Shown here piece after piece: positions 1 through 8,716 of a DNA stretch of 64,000 bases. The stretch spans positions 62,001-126,000 of the forward strand of contig NZ_JAHVJA010000003.1 of the NCBI RefSeq assembly GCF_019801465.1, written 5' to 3'. The notes below the pieces were generated by a model. The model saw only the letters and a list, made by a program, of their open reading frames with translations, had not been told where the DNA came from and ran no database searches. The position numbers and the translations under genes are program-made. The DNA is from Leisingera daeponensis (GTDB taxonomy: Bacteria > Pseudomonadota > Alphaproteobacteria > Rhodobacterales > Rhodobacteraceae). The first letter of the stretch is position 1; every line of letters begins with the position of its first letter.

Positions 1-1
1 G

Positions 2-439
2 CTGTCCGAATACGGCGACTCCGATCTGCTGTGCTACCGGGCGGAGTCTCCGGTGGAACTGGCGGCCCGGCAGGCTGCCGAATGGGACCCGGTTCTGGAC
101 TGGGCAGAGGGGGAGTTCGGCGCCCGGCTGCAGGTGCGGACCGGGGTCCTGCACCAGCCGCAGGAGGCCGCGGCGCTGGCGGTCCTGAGCGAAAAGGTTC
201 ATGCCATGACCCCCTTCCAACTGGCCGCATTTCACGATCTGGTAGGCATTTCAGGCTCTTTGATCCTTGGCTTTGCCGCCGCATACGGCTGGCGCAGCGC
301 CGACGGCATCTGGCAGCTGTCGCGGCTGGATGAGCGCTGGCAGGAAGAGCAGTGGGGCGAGGACGAGGAGGCCCGGGCCGCGGCGGAAGTGAAACGGCAG
401 GAATTCCTGCACGCCAAGCGATTCTACGATTTTTCCTGA
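2..439 (+). CDS. ATP12 family F1-ATPase assembly chaperone (C-terminal part)
   Basis: The reading frame is open from base 2, so the start lies upstream of the window and only about 145 C-terminal residues are present. The visible protein has the ATP12 pattern: a YGDSDLLCYRAE stretch, a WDPVLDWAE segment, MTPFQLAAFHDLV followed by a small hydrophobic helix, and the acidic EEQWGEDEEA motif before an FLHAKRFYDF end. ATP12 proteins chaperone the F1 alpha subunit during ATP synthase assembly in mitochondria and alphaproteobacteria. It is followed by a 231-base gap containing a hairpin, so it probably ends its own transcript. Family assignment is confident; the full length cannot be judged. Confidence 0.85.
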   Translation: MSEYGDSDLLCYRAESPVELAARQAAEWDPVLDWAEGEFGARLQVRTGVLHQPQEAAALAVLSEKVHAMTPFQLAAFHDLVGISGSLILGFAAAYGWRSADGIWQLSRLDERWQEEQWGEDEEARAAAEVKRQEFLHAKRFYDFS

Positions 440-481
440 GAGGACAAGAAATTACTTTTCCACAGGGGGAACCCGAAACAA

Positions 482-512
482 AATTCCGCGCGCCGGCCTC
501 GCGTGCGGAATT
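482..512 (+). terminator. stem-loop downstream of ATP12 gene
   Basis: Arms AATTCCGCGCG (482-492) and CGTGCGGAATT (502-512) pair over 11 bp with one G-U, closing a 9-base loop. There is no long T run after it, so it may be a weak terminator or a transcript-end stabiliser for the ATP12 mRNA. Confidence 0.45.
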
Positions 513-609
513 CGTACATCGAATTTCCTGATAGCGCCCTTGACGTTTGCTGATGAATGCGCCCAAACTTGAGCGCGAATTAGGGGTAAACCCTTCTTCA
601 GTCTCACAT

Positions 610-650
610 CCGGCGGGGGATCGCCGGAAATAAGAACCGCCGAATGGCGG
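610..650 (+). promoter_or_regulatory. tandem hairpins in the aapJ leader
   Basis: Two perfect small stem-loops stand back to back just before the aapJ ribosome site: CCGGCG/CGCCGG (610-615 with 622-627) and CCGCC/GGCGG (637-641 with 646-650). The AGGAAGAGG ribosome-binding region begins about 8 bases later. They may affect leader stability or translation. I cannot match them to a known riboswitch class. Confidence 0.35.
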
Positions 651-670
651 GCTATCAGGAAGAGGTAAAT

Positions 671-1687
671 ATGAAAAAATCCGTTATTTTGGGCGCAATG
701 ACCTTTGCCGGTCTTGCGGCTGGCGCAGCATCCGCCGGCACGCTGGACGATGTGAAGGCCCGCGGCAAGCTGAACTGCGGCGTCACCACAGGCCTGGTCG
801 GCTTTGCGGCCCCGAATGCGAATGGGGAATGGGAAGGCTTTGACGTTGCCGTGTGCCGTGCTGTGGCTGCAGCCGTGCTGGGCGACTCGAACGCTGTCGA
901 ATTCGTGCCGACCACCGGCAAGACCCGCTTCACCGCGCTGGCGTCTGGCGAAATCGACATGCTGGCCCGCAACACCACCTGGACCTTCAGCCGCGACGTC
1001 GACCTGAAGTTCGAATTCGTGGGCGTCAACTACTATGACGGCCAGGGCTTCATGGTTCCGAAAGAGCTGGGCGTGTCCTCGGCCAAGGAACTGGACGGCG
1101 CCACCGTCTGCATCCAGACCGGCACCACCACCGAGCTGAACCTGGCGGACTTCTTCCGCTCCAACAACATCTCCTACGAGCCGGTTCCGATCGAAACCAA
1201 CGCCGAAGCGCAGCAGCAGTACCTGGCAGGCGCCTGTGACGTCTACACCACCGACGCCTCCGGCCTGGCCGCAACCCGCGCCACCTTCGACGATCCGGCC
1301 GGCCACGTGATCCTGCCGGAAATCATCTCCAAGGAGCCGCTGGGCCCGCTGGTCCGCCATGGCGACCACGAGTGGGGCGATGTGGTCCGCTGGAGCCTGA
1401 ACGCGCTGATCGCGGCAGAAGAGCTGGGCATCACCTCGGCCAACCTGAACGAGATGGCGGCCGGCACCGACAACCCGGAAATCAACCGCCTGCTGGGCAC
1501 CGAAGGCACCCTGGGCGAAATGCTGGGCCTGTCGGCTGACTGGGCCAAGAACGCGATTGCCGCTCAGGGCAACTACGGCGAGATCTTTGCCAAGAACATC
1601 GGTGAAGACACTCCGGTCGGCCTGGCCCGCGGCCTGAACGCTCAGTGGACCGAAGGCGGCCTGCTGTACGCTCCGCCGTTCCGCTAA
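671..1687 (+). CDS. aapJ: general L-amino acid ABC transporter, periplasmic binding protein AapJ
   Basis: 338 residues. It starts at the ATG at 671 because this follows AGGAAGAGG and begins a clear Sec signal peptide (MKKSVIL, hydrophobic core, ASAG cleavage region near residue 22); an in-frame ATG at 644 is upstream of that ribosome site. The mature protein is a type II solute-binding protein of the SBP_bac_3 class, with the KLNCGVTTGLVGF opening, GFDVAVCRAVAAAV and the GSxxAL-type TDASGLAATRA region. AapJ captures many L-amino acids for the AapQMP permease. It is first in an aapJQMP cluster with a terminator hairpin just downstream, which should make the binding protein more abundant than the membrane parts. 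Confidence 0.92.
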   Translation: MKKSVILGAMTFAGLAAGAASAGTLDDVKARGKLNCGVTTGLVGFAAPNANGEWEGFDVAVCRAVAAAVLGDSNAVEFVPTTGKTRFTALASGEIDMLARNTTWTFSRDVDLKFEFVGVNYYDGQGFMVPKELGVSSAKELDGATVCIQTGTTTELNLADFFRSNNISYEPVPIETNAEAQQQYLAGACDVYTTDASGLAATRATFDDPAGHVILPEIISKEPLGPLVRHGDHEWGDVVRWSLNALIAAEELGITSANLNEMAAGTDNPEINRLLGTEGTLGEMLGLSADWAKNAIAAQGNYGEIFAKNIGEDTPVGLARGLNAQWTEGGLLYAPPFR

Positions 1688-1702
1688 TCACACCACCGGG
1701 AG

Positions 1703-1729
1703 GGGCGCAGGAATTTCCTGCGCCCTTTT
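1703..1729 (+). terminator. intrinsic terminator/attenuator after aapJ
   Basis: GGGCGCAGG (1703-1711) pairs with CCTGCGCCC (1717-1725) around a short AATTT loop, followed directly by TTTT. It sits between aapJ and aapQ, where partial termination would leave more aapJ than aapQMP mRNA. Confidence 0.75.
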
Positions 1730-1813
1730 CCTATCTGAAAAAAGCTCCGGCCAGCTGCGGAGCGGGGACAACCCCGCCAGGATCAGGACGCCGGAGTCAG
1801 GGGATCACAATAC

Positions 1814-3046
1814 ATGTCAACGCTTACTGACCCGCCGGCCGAAGGCTTTCGGCTGTCTATGCTCATAAACGATACCCGCTATCGCTCCCTGACCTTCCAG
1901 GTGATTGCGGCGATCGTTCTGGCCCTGTGTATCTGGTATCTGGGCAACAACCTGATCCAGAACCTCCGCGCTGCGGGCCTCAATATTTCCTACACCTTCC
2001 TTGGCGACTCGGCCGGGTACGACATCAACCAGACCCTGGTTGAATACGACAGCCAGTCCAGCCACGCGCGCGCCGCGCTGGTCGGGTTGCTGAACACCCT
2101 GCTGGTGGCTTTCCTGGCCTGTATCACCGCTACCATCTTCGGGGTGATCGCCGGGGTTCTGCGGCTGTCCAACAACTGGCTCGTCTCCAAGCTGATGGCG
2201 GCCTATGTGGAGATCTTCCGCAACATCCCGGTGCTGATCTGGATCATCATCATCTTCACCATCATGACGGCGGTGCTGCCGGGGCCGCGGGCGTTCCGCG
2301 GCGACGACGCCACCGCCAGCATGCTGTTTGACTCCTTTGCCTTCACCAACCGCGGCATCTACACGCCGATGCCCTGGTTCGAGAACGGCATCTTTGCCAG
2401 CACCGCGATGAACTGGCTGCTGATCCTTGGCGGTTTCGCGCTGTCCTGGGGGGTGGCGCATCAGATCAACGTTTGGGCCAACCACAAGCAGGAAGCCACC
2501 GGTGTCCGCCCCAAGACCCTGCTGCCGATCCTCGCAGCCTGGCTGGTGCCGTTCCTGGCGCTGACACTGATCATGGGGCTGACCTGGGAATACCCGGAGC
2601 TGAGAGGCTTCAACTTCAGCGGCGGCATCAAGGTCGGCGGTCCGCTGATCGCGCTGTGGTTCGCGCTGTCGATCTACACCGGCGCCTTCATCGCGGAAAA
2701 CGTCCGGGCCGGCATCCAGGCGGTGTCCAAGGGCCAGACCGAGGCGGCATCCGCGCTGGGCCTGCGCCCGCGCCGGGTGATGAACCTGGTGGTTCTGCCG
2801 CAGGCGCTTCGGGTCATCATCCCGCCGCTGATTTCGCAGTTCCTCAACATCACCAAGAACTCTTCGCTCGCCATCGCCGTGGGCTATGCGGATATCACCG
2901 CAACCCTGGGCGGCATCACGCTGAACCAGACCGGCCGTGCCATCGAGTGCGTGCTGCTCCTGATGCTGTTCTACCTGACCGCCTCGCTGGTGATCTCCAT
3001 GGTGATGAACGTCTACAACGCATCTGTGAAGTTGAAGGAGCGCTGA
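1814..3046 (+). CDS. aapQ: general L-amino acid ABC transporter permease AapQ
   Basis: 410 residues, an inner-membrane permease of the HisMQ/GlnP class. A first membrane helix (about residues 28-48) is followed by a long periplasmic-type segment, then the BPD_transp_1 core with LVGLLNTLLVAFLACI and YVEIFRNIPVLIWIIII. The coupling-loop signature EAASALGLRPRRVMNLVVLPQALRVIIPP lies near residue 315 and contacts the ATPase. This length is usual for AapQ, which is larger than a typical amino-acid permease. It lies 126 bases after aapJ, beyond a terminator hairpin, and 3 bases before aapM. The ATG at 1814 is the first in-frame start giving the family N-terminus. Confidence 0.9.
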   Translation: MSTLTDPPAEGFRLSMLINDTRYRSLTFQVIAAIVLALCIWYLGNNLIQNLRAAGLNISYTFLGDSAGYDINQTLVEYDSQSSHARAALVGLLNTLLVAFLACITATIFGVIAGVLRLSNNWLVSKLMAAYVEIFRNIPVLIWIIIIFTIMTAVLPGPRAFRGDDATASMLFDSFAFTNRGIYTPMPWFENGIFASTAMNWLLILGGFALSWGVAHQINVWANHKQEATGVRPKTLLPILAAWLVPFLALTLIMGLTWEYPELRGFNFSGGIKVGGPLIALWFALSIYTGAFIAENVRAGIQAVSKGQTEAASALGLRPRRVMNLVVLPQALRVIIPPLISQFLNITKNSSLAIAVGYADITATLGGITLNQTGRAIECVLLLMLFYLTASLVISMVMNVYNASVKLKER

Positions 3047-3049
3047 GAC

Positions 3050-4348
3050 ATGAGCGATACACACGCACAAACCGTCGCCTTTGTCCGCGAAACCCAGATC
3101 CCGCCGGCCCCGCCGCCGGCATCGGAAACAGGCGTGGTGAAATGGCTGCGCGAGAACCTGTTCTCCAACGCCGCGAACTCCGCGCTGACCATCGTGGCGC
3201 TGGCCGCGATATATATGGTGCTGAGCAACATCCTGCCCTGGGTGCTGAACGGGGTCTGGACCACCAGCTCGCTGGCTGAGTGCCGCGAAGTGCTGCAGGG
3301 CAAGACCGGGGCCTGTTTCTCGGTCCTGACCGAGCGCTGGAACCAGCTTCTCTACGGCTTCAAGTACCCGGGTGACCAATACTGGCGGCCGAACCTGGCG
3401 CTGGTGCTCTTCCTCGTCGCTGCGGCCCCGGTCCTGTTCTTCGATCTGCCGCGCAAACTGCTGGCCTTCACCGCCGTCTACCCGTTCCTGGCGTTCTGGC
3501 TGATCTGGGGCGGAACGCTGATGGTGCCGGTGGTGGCGCTTCTGGGCTTCGTAGCGGCCGCGGCCGTGTTCCAGAGGTTCGGCAAGAGCAGCTTTGCAAT
3601 CGGCTTTTTCGGAGCGATCGCAGTGGCGCTTGCAGTCTGGCTTATCGGCGGCGAGCTGATCCCCGAAGGCGCGTCGGAGGATGCCTGGCTGTCCCCGGTG
3701 CCCTCGCGCGATCTGGGCGGCTTCATGCTGAACATGATGCTGGGCGTAACCTGCGTGTCGCTGTCGCTGCCGCTGGGCATCGCACTGGCGCTGGGCCGCC
3801 AGTCGGACATGCCGCTGATCAAGTGGATCTGCGTGATCTTCATCGAGTTCGTGCGCGGCGTGCCGCTGATCACCCTGCTGTTCGTGGCATCGGTGATGCT
3901 GGCCTACTTCTTCCCGCCGGAAAGCACCGTCGACCTGTTCCTGCGCGTGGTGATCATGATCACCATGTTCTCGGCAGCCTATATCGCCGAGGTGATCCGC
4001 GGCGGTCTCGCGGCCTTGCCGAAAGGACAGTACGAAGCGGCTGACAGCCTTGGCCTGGATTACCCCCAGGCGATGCGTCTGATCATCCTGCCGCAGGCGC
4101 TGAAGATCTCCATCCCGGGCATCGTGAACGTGGCCGTCGGCCTGTTCAAGGATACCACCCTGGTCTCGGTCATTTCGATGTTCGACCTGGTTGGCATGAT
4201 CCGCGGCCCGATCCTCGCCTCCACCGAGTGGAACGGGGTGTACTGGGAGCTTCTGGGCTTTGCCGCGCTTCTGTTCTTCGTCGTCTGCTACGGCATTTCT
4301 CAATACTCGCAGTGGCTCGAGCGCCGTCTCGCCACCGACCACCATTAA
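3050..4348 (+). CDS. aapM: general L-amino acid ABC transporter permease AapM
   Basis: 432 residues; partner of AapQ in the inner-membrane channel. Several hydrophobic helices are visible, including ALTIVALAAIYMVLSNILPWVL near residue 45 and a run of helices around 125-200. The C-terminal permease core follows, with FIEFVRGVPLITLLFVASVMLAYF and the coupling loop EAADSLGLDYPQAMRLIILPQALKISIPG near residue 330. Its start is 3 bases after the aapQ stop, consistent with coupled translation. The extra N-terminal helices compared with HisM-type permeases are usual for the Aap family. Confidence 0.9.
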   Translation: MSDTHAQTVAFVRETQIPPAPPPASETGVVKWLRENLFSNAANSALTIVALAAIYMVLSNILPWVLNGVWTTSSLAECREVLQGKTGACFSVLTERWNQLLYGFKYPGDQYWRPNLALVLFLVAAAPVLFFDLPRKLLAFTAVYPFLAFWLIWGGTLMVPVVALLGFVAAAAVFQRFGKSSFAIGFFGAIAVALAVWLIGGELIPEGASEDAWLSPVPSRDLGGFMLNMMLGVTCVSLSLPLGIALALGRQSDMPLIKWICVIFIEFVRGVPLITLLFVASVMLAYFFPPESTVDLFLRVVIMITMFSAAYIAEVIRGGLAALPKGQYEAADSLGLDYPQAMRLIILPQALKISIPGIVNVAVGLFKDTTLVSVISMFDLVGMIRGPILASTEWNGVYWELLGFAALLFFVVCYGISQYSQWLERRLATDHH

Positions 4349-4360
4349 GGAGTTCAACAT

Positions 4361-5152
4361 ATGTCTGAACTTATGACCGACCGCGAAATCGACCGCTCCA
4401 AAATGCAGGTGAGCGACGAGGTTGCCATTGAAATCACCAACATGAACAAGTGGTACGGGTCCTTCCACGTGCTGCGCGACATCAATCTGACCGTCAACCG
4501 CGGCGAACGGATTGTCATCGCGGGCCCGTCCGGCTCCGGCAAATCCACCCTGATCCGCTGCCTGAACGCGCTGGAAGAGCACCAGCAGGGCAAGATCGTT
4601 GTGGATGGCACCGAATTGTCCAATGATCTCAAGAACATCGACAAGATCCGTTCCGAAGTCGGCATGGTGTTCCAGCACTTCAACCTGTTCCCGCATCTGA
4701 CCATCCTGGAGAACTGCACCCTGGCGCCGATTTGGGTCCGCAAGACGCCGAAGAAAGAGGCGATCGAAACGGCGATGCACTTCCTGGAGAAGGTGAAGAT
4801 CCCGGAACAGGCCCACAAGTATCCGGGCCAGCTTTCGGGCGGCCAGCAGCAGCGTGTGGCGATTGCGCGCTCGCTGTGCATGAGGCCGCGCATCATGCTG
4901 TTCGATGAACCGACATCTGCGCTGGACCCGGAGATGATCAAGGAGGTGCTCGACACCATGATCGAGCTCGCCGAGGAAGGCATGACCATGCTCTGCGTAA
5001 CTCACGAGATGGGCTTTGCCCGTCAGGTGGCCAACCGGGTGATCTTCATGGATGCGGGCCAGATCGTGGAGCAGAATGAGCCGGAAGAGTTCTTCAACAA
5101 CCCGAAGAGCGAGCGCACCAAGCTGTTCCTCAGCCAGATCCTGGGCCACTGA
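4361..5152 (+). CDS. aapP: general L-amino acid ABC transporter ATPase AapP
   Basis: 263 residues; the cytoplasmic ATPase that powers AapQM. Walker A is GPSGSGKST (near residue 52), the Q-loop is [13 protein letters not shown], the ABC signature is LSGGQQQR, Walker B is [10 protein letters not shown], and the H-loop is CVTHEMGF. This is the polar amino-acid (HisP/GlnQ) subfamily. A strong AAGGAG ribosome site lies 8 bases before the ATG at 4361, after a 12-base gap from aapM. It ends the operon, with a strong intrinsic terminator 22 bases after the stop. Confidence 0.93.
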   Translation: MSELMTDREIDRSKMQVSDEVAIEITNMNKWYGSFHVLRDINLTVNRGERIVIAGPSGSGKSTLIRCLNALEEHQQGKIVVDGTELSNDLKNIDKIRSEVGMVFQHFNLFPHLTILENCTLAPIWVRKTPKKEAIETAMHFLEKVKIPEQAHKYPGQLSGGQQQRVAIARSLCMRPRIMLFDEPTSALDPEMIKEVLDTMIELAEEGMTMLCVTHEMGFARQVANRVIFMDAGQIVEQNEPEEFFNNPKSERTKLFLSQILGH

Positions 5153-5173
5153 GGCAGCGGCATCACCAAACGG

Positions 5174-5204
5174 AAAGGCCGGGCGCTATGCCCGGCCTTT
5201 TTTG
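5174..5204 (+). terminator. intrinsic terminator of the aap operon
   Basis: AAAGGCCGGGC (5174-5184) and GCCCGGCCTTT (5190-5200) form an 11-bp stem with a 5-base loop, running into TTTTTT. On the opposite strand the flanking A run makes it potentially bidirectional for the convergent DUF411 gene. Confidence 0.88.
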
Positions 5205-5219
5205 TTGCGGCAGCTTCGG

Positions 5220-5672
5220 TCAGGAATGGCTGGCGAAAATCTCTGTGCTGCCATCCGCCAGGATCAGCAGGGTATCGAACGCCTCGCGCTCCTCGCCCAT
5301 TTCCATCCCCGGCGATCCGATCGGCATGCCCGGCACGGTCAGGCCCAGTGCGGCGGGCTGCTCTGACAGCAGCCGCCGGATGTCAGCGGCGGGCACATGG
5401 CCCTCGATCACGTAAGGCCCGGCCATCGCTGTGTGGCAGGATGCCAGATCGCCGCTGACGCCCAGCCGTTCCTTCATCGCCCAAAGGTCTTCGTCGGGGA
5501 CGTCGCGCACCTCGGTCTGGAAGCCGGCGGCAGCCAGATGATCGGCCCAGGCCGTGCAGCAGCCGCAGGTCGGGGATTTCATGATGCGGACGCCCTGCGG
5601 CGCCGCGGCAAGGCCGGGTAGGGCGGCGAGGGGCAGGGCGGCTGCGGCCAGCAGCAGGGAACGGCGGTGCAT
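5220..5672 (-). CDS. DUF411 family periplasmic metal-binding protein
   Basis: About 150 residues. It starts at the ATG at 5672 (MHRRSLLLAAAA), which begins a signal peptide with an LPGLAAA cleavage region; an upstream in-frame ATG would add 16 residues ahead of the signal. The mature part has the DUF411 pattern: MKSPTCGCCTAWADHL near the N-terminus (CxCC), then CHTAMAGPYVIEGHVPAADI and the LTVPGMPIGSPGME motif. DUF411 proteins occur next to copper-handling genes and are proposed to bind copper. No copper ATPase or multicopper oxidase is adjacent here, so the metal is inferred from family only. Confidence 0.82.
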   Translation of the reverse strand: MHRRSLLLAAAALPLAALPGLAAAPQGVRIMKSPTCGCCTAWADHLAAAGFQTEVRDVPDEDLWAMKERLGVSGDLASCHTAMAGPYVIEGHVPAADIRRLLSEQPAALGLTVPGMPIGSPGMEMGEEREAFDTLLILADGSTEIFASHS

Positions 5673-5777
5673 AACGGTCTCCAGTCCGGCAAAAGTCTGT
5701 CCGGCTCTATATCTAGTCACGCCATTGCGCGTGTGCCAGAGGCCTCCCGCGCGGGATGCGCCCGTCTGCCGCAGGGG

Positions 5778-6275
5778 TTATTCGCCCAGAAGCTCCCGCG
5801 GAACGGCAAAGTCGACCACCTTGCCGCTGCTCCAATGGAGTTCTTTCCAGCTGCCGATCGCGAACTCCACGACCAGCGTCGCGCCCGTGGGGTAATCGTC
5901 AAACCGGGAATGATCCGGCGGGCTGGCGACGATGGAATGGGCAAAGGCGGCGATGCCGGGATTGTGGCCGATCAGCATGACTCTCGGTTTCTCCGCCTGC
6001 TGCAGCACCTTGAACATGATGTCGGAATTGGCGTGATACAGCCGCTCGGTAAAGGTTGCGGGCACCCCCAGCTCCATCAGCTCGCAGGTCTCGCGGGTAC
6101 GCTGCGCCGAGGAGCAGATCACCTGGTCCGGCACGTATCCGCATTCGCGCAGCCAGGCGGCTATGGCGGGGGCAGAGCGGCGGCCGCGCTTGTTCAGCGG
6201 GCGGGCATGATCGCTGGGCACGTTGGTGTCCCAGGCGGATTTGGCGTGGCGGGTCAGGATCAGGGTGCAGGTCAT
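5778..6275 (-). CDS. SixA-type histidine phosphatase
   Basis: 165 residues of the histidine phosphatase (phosphoglycerate mutase-like) superfamily. The N-terminal LTRHAKSAWD is the RHG/RHA catalytic motif with the phospho-accepting histidine near residue 10. VICSSAQRTRET is the second arginine region, and MLIGHNPGIAAFA carries the second catalytic histidine. SixA proteins dephosphorylate phosphohistidine on Hpt or PTS proteins, but small RHG phosphatases have varied substrates. The start overlaps the stop of the upstream ferredoxin-like gene by 4 bases (ATGA), so the two are translationally coupled. Confidence 0.8.
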   Translation of the reverse strand: MTCTLILTRHAKSAWDTNVPSDHARPLNKRGRRSAPAIAAWLRECGYVPDQVICSSAQRTRETCELMELGVPATFTERLYHANSDIMFKVLQQAEKPRVMLIGHNPGIAAFAHSIVASPPDHSRFDDYPTGATLVVEFAIGSWKELHWSSGKVVDFAVPRELLGE

Positions 6276-6973
6276 TGCGGATGAAAATGCCTCATGTGGT
6301 GTGCGGTTTGCTCCGGGTCGCGGCCGGCGGTGCGGCTCAGAGGGCAGGCCCGCCGGGCCAGACAGCCGCCGGACATGCAGCCGGCGCCTGCCCGGGTGTC
6401 GAGATAGCCGTGGCAGACTGCCAGATCGTAGGGGCCGCCATCGGCCAGGGCGCTGACGGGGCAGGCTGACAGGCAGGGGCGGGAGGGGCAGCTTCGGCAG
6501 GGCGACTTTGCCAAAGGCGGAGGGGGAATGTCAAATTCCTGTTTGAAATGAATGGCCCCCCGCAAGGAAATCATCATGCCGGCGCTATCATGCACCAGCA
6601 TCTGTGACGGCGATGTGAAAAACCGCCCCGAGGCCAGCGCCCAGTTGATGAAGGGGGTATAGGGCGGGCCGCCAAAGGGGAAATAGGCGGTGCCGCCGAG
6701 CCGCTCCGCCAGCGCACCGGCAACCCGCTGCGACCAGCGGTCCACCGGGTCGGGGGCGCCATCGCGGTATTCCGGGCTGGATGTGAACAGCGGCCAGAAG
6801 GCCGGGCCTGTGCCAAGCAGGATCAGGGTGCCGCCCTCCAGCGCCTGGACCGGCTGGCGGGCCGGGTGCAGTGCGCCCTGGATTATCAGCCCGGCGTCAG
6901 CGGCCGCTGCCTCGGCGTCCGAGAAGGACGGGCTGGCGTCGCGGCCGGGGACAGGTGTTGCGGTCAGGTTCAT
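6272..6973 (-). CDS. ferredoxin-like protein (4Fe-4S cysteine motif)
   Basis: 233 residues from the ATG at 6973; a longer open frame exists upstream but its composition is not protein-like. The C-terminal half contains CRSCPSRPCLSACPVSAL, which resembles a [4Fe-4S] ferredoxin cysteine set, with further cysteines in ARACPLSR. The N-terminal half (GTLILLGTGPAFWPLFTSSPEYRDGAPDPVDRWS) resembles proteins annotated as ferredoxin in Rhodobacterales, distantly like the epoxyqueuosine reductase or Fe-S cobalamin-dependent family. Its substrate is unknown. It is coupled to the downstream SixA-type phosphatase gene by a 4-base overlap. Confidence 0.7.
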   Translation of the reverse strand: MNLTATPVPGRDASPSFSDAEAAAADAGLIIQGALHPARQPVQALEGGTLILLGTGPAFWPLFTSSPEYRDGAPDPVDRWSQRVAGALAERLGGTAYFPFGGPPYTPFINWALASGRFFTSPSQMLVHDSAGMMISLRGAIHFKQEFDIPPPPLAKSPCRSCPSRPCLSACPVSALADGGPYDLAVCHGYLDTRAGAGCMSGGCLARRACPLSRTAGRDPEQTAHHMRHFHPQ

Positions 6974-7286
6974 AGGCGGGGTCCGGAAGTGTCGGTTTCG
7001 GGGCAGGCTAGCAGCCGCGCGGCGGCGGCGCAGGGCAAAAACGCCGGGGTCTGGCCTGCTGGCGTCTTCCTGCCGCGGCAGGCGGGGCCTAGCGGGCGGA
7101 AAGCTGCAGGGCCGCAGCCGCGCGATGCGCCGGTTCCGGCCGGCGGCGGGTGTTCCGCAGGCCTGTCCGGCCTTCGTCATATGCCGGAATCGTGATCCGT
7201 GGTAGGATGCGGCCGGGGCATGCAGGCCGGAGTATCCGGCATCGTGCCTGCGGCCGGCCTGATCTTCCGCCCCAGGGAGTGACAGA
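6974..7286. other. 313-base region with no convincing gene
   Basis: The gap lies between the divergent ferredoxin-like gene and the GYD gene and should contain both promoters. Open frames here are GC-rich shadows with arginine- and proline-heavy translations. I found no clear -35/-10 pair, only a short CCAGGGAG ribosome-like stretch just before the GYD start. Confidence 0.5.
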
Positions 7287-7619
7287 ATGCCAAGATTTAT
7301 CGTGACCGGGAACTACACGTCTTCTGCGATGAAGGCGCTGATCGAAAGCCCCAGCGACCGCGAGGCTGCGGCCCGCGCCCTTGTCGAGGCGGCGGGCGGC
7401 AAGCTGGAGAGCTTCTATCTGACCACGGGGGAACATGATTTCGCGATCAAGGTCACGATCGACGATGTCTCCAGCCTCTTGGCTGCCCTGCTGGCGACCG
7501 GTGCCAGCGGTGCTGTCAGCAACCTCAGGACCGTCCGGGCGTTCACCTCGGACGAGTTCACGGAAATCCAGAAGAAGGCGGGCAAGTTCGCCAGCGCCTA
7601 CAAGTCGCCGGGAAGCTGA
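7287..7619 (+). CDS. GYD domain-containing protein
   Basis: 110 residues with the GYD-domain layout: MPRFIVTGNYTSSAMKALIESPSDREAAARALVEAAGGKLESFYLTTGEHDFAIKV, then a C-terminal helix with NLRTVRAFTSDEF. GYD proteins are small ferredoxin-fold alpha/beta proteins of unknown biochemical role. CAGGGAG lies about 7 bases before the ATG. It is transcribed alone and is convergent with argB. There is no signal peptide, so it should be cytoplasmic. Confidence 0.85.
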   Translation: MPRFIVTGNYTSSAMKALIESPSDREAAARALVEAAGGKLESFYLTTGEHDFAIKVTIDDVSSLLAALLATGASGAVSNLRTVRAFTSDEFTEIQKKAGKFASAYKSPGS

Positions 7620-7680
7620 TCAGCGGAGCCGCTGCTCAGCCGGCTGAAAAAATCGCGGGGCGAAACGGCCCGGGCGAGCC

Positions 7681-7701
7681 AAGAGGGGCAGCGCCCCTCT
7701 T
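7681..7701. terminator. perfect hairpin between convergent GYD and argB genes
   Basis: AAGAGGGGC (7681-7689) pairs perfectly with GCCCCTCTT (7693-7701) around a 3-base loop. It is midway between the two convergent stop codons and could terminate either transcript. It lacks a long T run. Confidence 0.5.
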
Positions 7702-7722
7702 GCGGTCCGGCTGCCTGCGCGG

Positions 7723-8583
7723 TCAGGCCCGGATCATCGAGCCTGCGCCGTGGTCGGTGTAAAGCTCCAGCAGCACGGCGTTCTGCACCCGCCCGTCGAC
7801 GATGATGCAGGCGCGCACGCCGCCCCGGACCGCATCCAGCGCGGTTTCGGTCTTGGGGATCATGCCGCCGGCGATGACGCCGCTGGCGGTCATCTCCTCG
7901 ACATCCGCCGCCTTCAGCTCCGTCACCACTTCGCCCTCGGCGTTCTTGACGCCGGCCACATCGGTCAGCAGCAGCAGCCGGTCAGCCTGCAGCGCCTTGG
8001 CGATGGCGCCTGCGGCAGTGTCGCCATTGATGTTGTAGGTCTCGCCGTTGCGGCCGCCGCCGATCGGGGCGATCACCGGAATCATGTTCTTTTCGAACAG
8101 CCCGTGCAGCACCTTGGGGTCCATTTCCGCAGGCGCGCCGACAAAGCCGAGATCCGGGTCGGCCTGGTCGCAGGTGATCAGGCTGGCGTCCTTGCCCGAC
8201 AGGCCGACGGCGCGGCCGCCCTGGCTGTTGATCGCCTGCACGATACGCTTGTTGACGACGCCGGACAGCACCATCTCCACCACTTCCATGGTGGCGGCGT
8301 CGGTGACGCGCTTGCCGTTCACGAACTCCGACTTGATCTGCAGCTTTTCCAGCATTGCGTTGATCATCGGCCCGCCGCCATGGACGATCACCGGGTTCAC
8401 CCCGACCTGCCGCATCAGCACGATGTCACGGGCAAAGGTTTCCATCGCCTCGTCGCTGCCCATGGCGTGGCCGCCGAGCTTGATGACGACAATCGCCCCG
8501 GAGAAGCGCTGGAAATACGGCAGCGCGCTCGACAGGGTTTCGGCAGTGGCAATCCAATCGCGGTTCATATTCTGTTTCTTCAT
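7723..8583 (-). CDS. argB: acetylglutamate kinase
   Basis: 286 residues, the usual length. ArgB phosphorylates N-acetyl-L-glutamate in the cyclic arginine pathway. Visible family motifs are [10 protein letters not shown] (phosphate-binding Lys and Gly loop near residue 33), [28 protein letters not shown], and [12 protein letters not shown] followed by [11 protein letters not shown], the ATP-site lysine region. It is an amino-acid-kinase fold protein acting in the cytoplasm. It stands alone on the minus strand, convergent with the GYD gene and divergent from the SDR gene. Confidence 0.95.
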   Translation of the reverse strand: MKKQNMNRDWIATAETLSSALPYFQRFSGAIVVIKLGGHAMGSDEAMETFARDIVLMRQVGVNPVIVHGGGPMINAMLEKLQIKSEFVNGKRVTDAATMEVVEMVLSGVVNKRIVQAINSQGGRAVGLSGKDASLITCDQADPDLGFVGAPAEMDPKVLHGLFEKNMIPVIAPIGGGRNGETYNINGDTAAGAIAKALQADRLLLLTDVAGVKNAEGEVVTELKAADVEEMTASGVIAGGMIPKTETALDAVRGGVRACIIVDGRVQNAVLLELYTDHGAGSMIRA

Positions 8584-8716
8584 CGCTGGGGTCCCTCTGA
8601 CAGGGTGTTACGCGTTTCCTGGGGGCCTGCCAAGGCAGCTGCGGAAATGTGCCGTTGCAGCGGCCCGTGCGGGTGGTAGGCTGCAGCCCGGATACCACCT
8701 TACACGGAGCAGCGCC

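Noticed and set aside
1817-5149. A very long minus-strand open frame antisense to aapQ, aapM and aapP
   Set aside because: It is the antisense shadow of three well-supported transporter genes. Its His/Gln/Arg-rich translation has no domain pattern, a common effect of GC-rich codon use.
7089-7436. Minus-strand 115-codon frame across the GYD gene start
   Set aside because: It is antisense to the well-supported GYD gene and its translation has low-complexity Arg/Ala/Pro composition.
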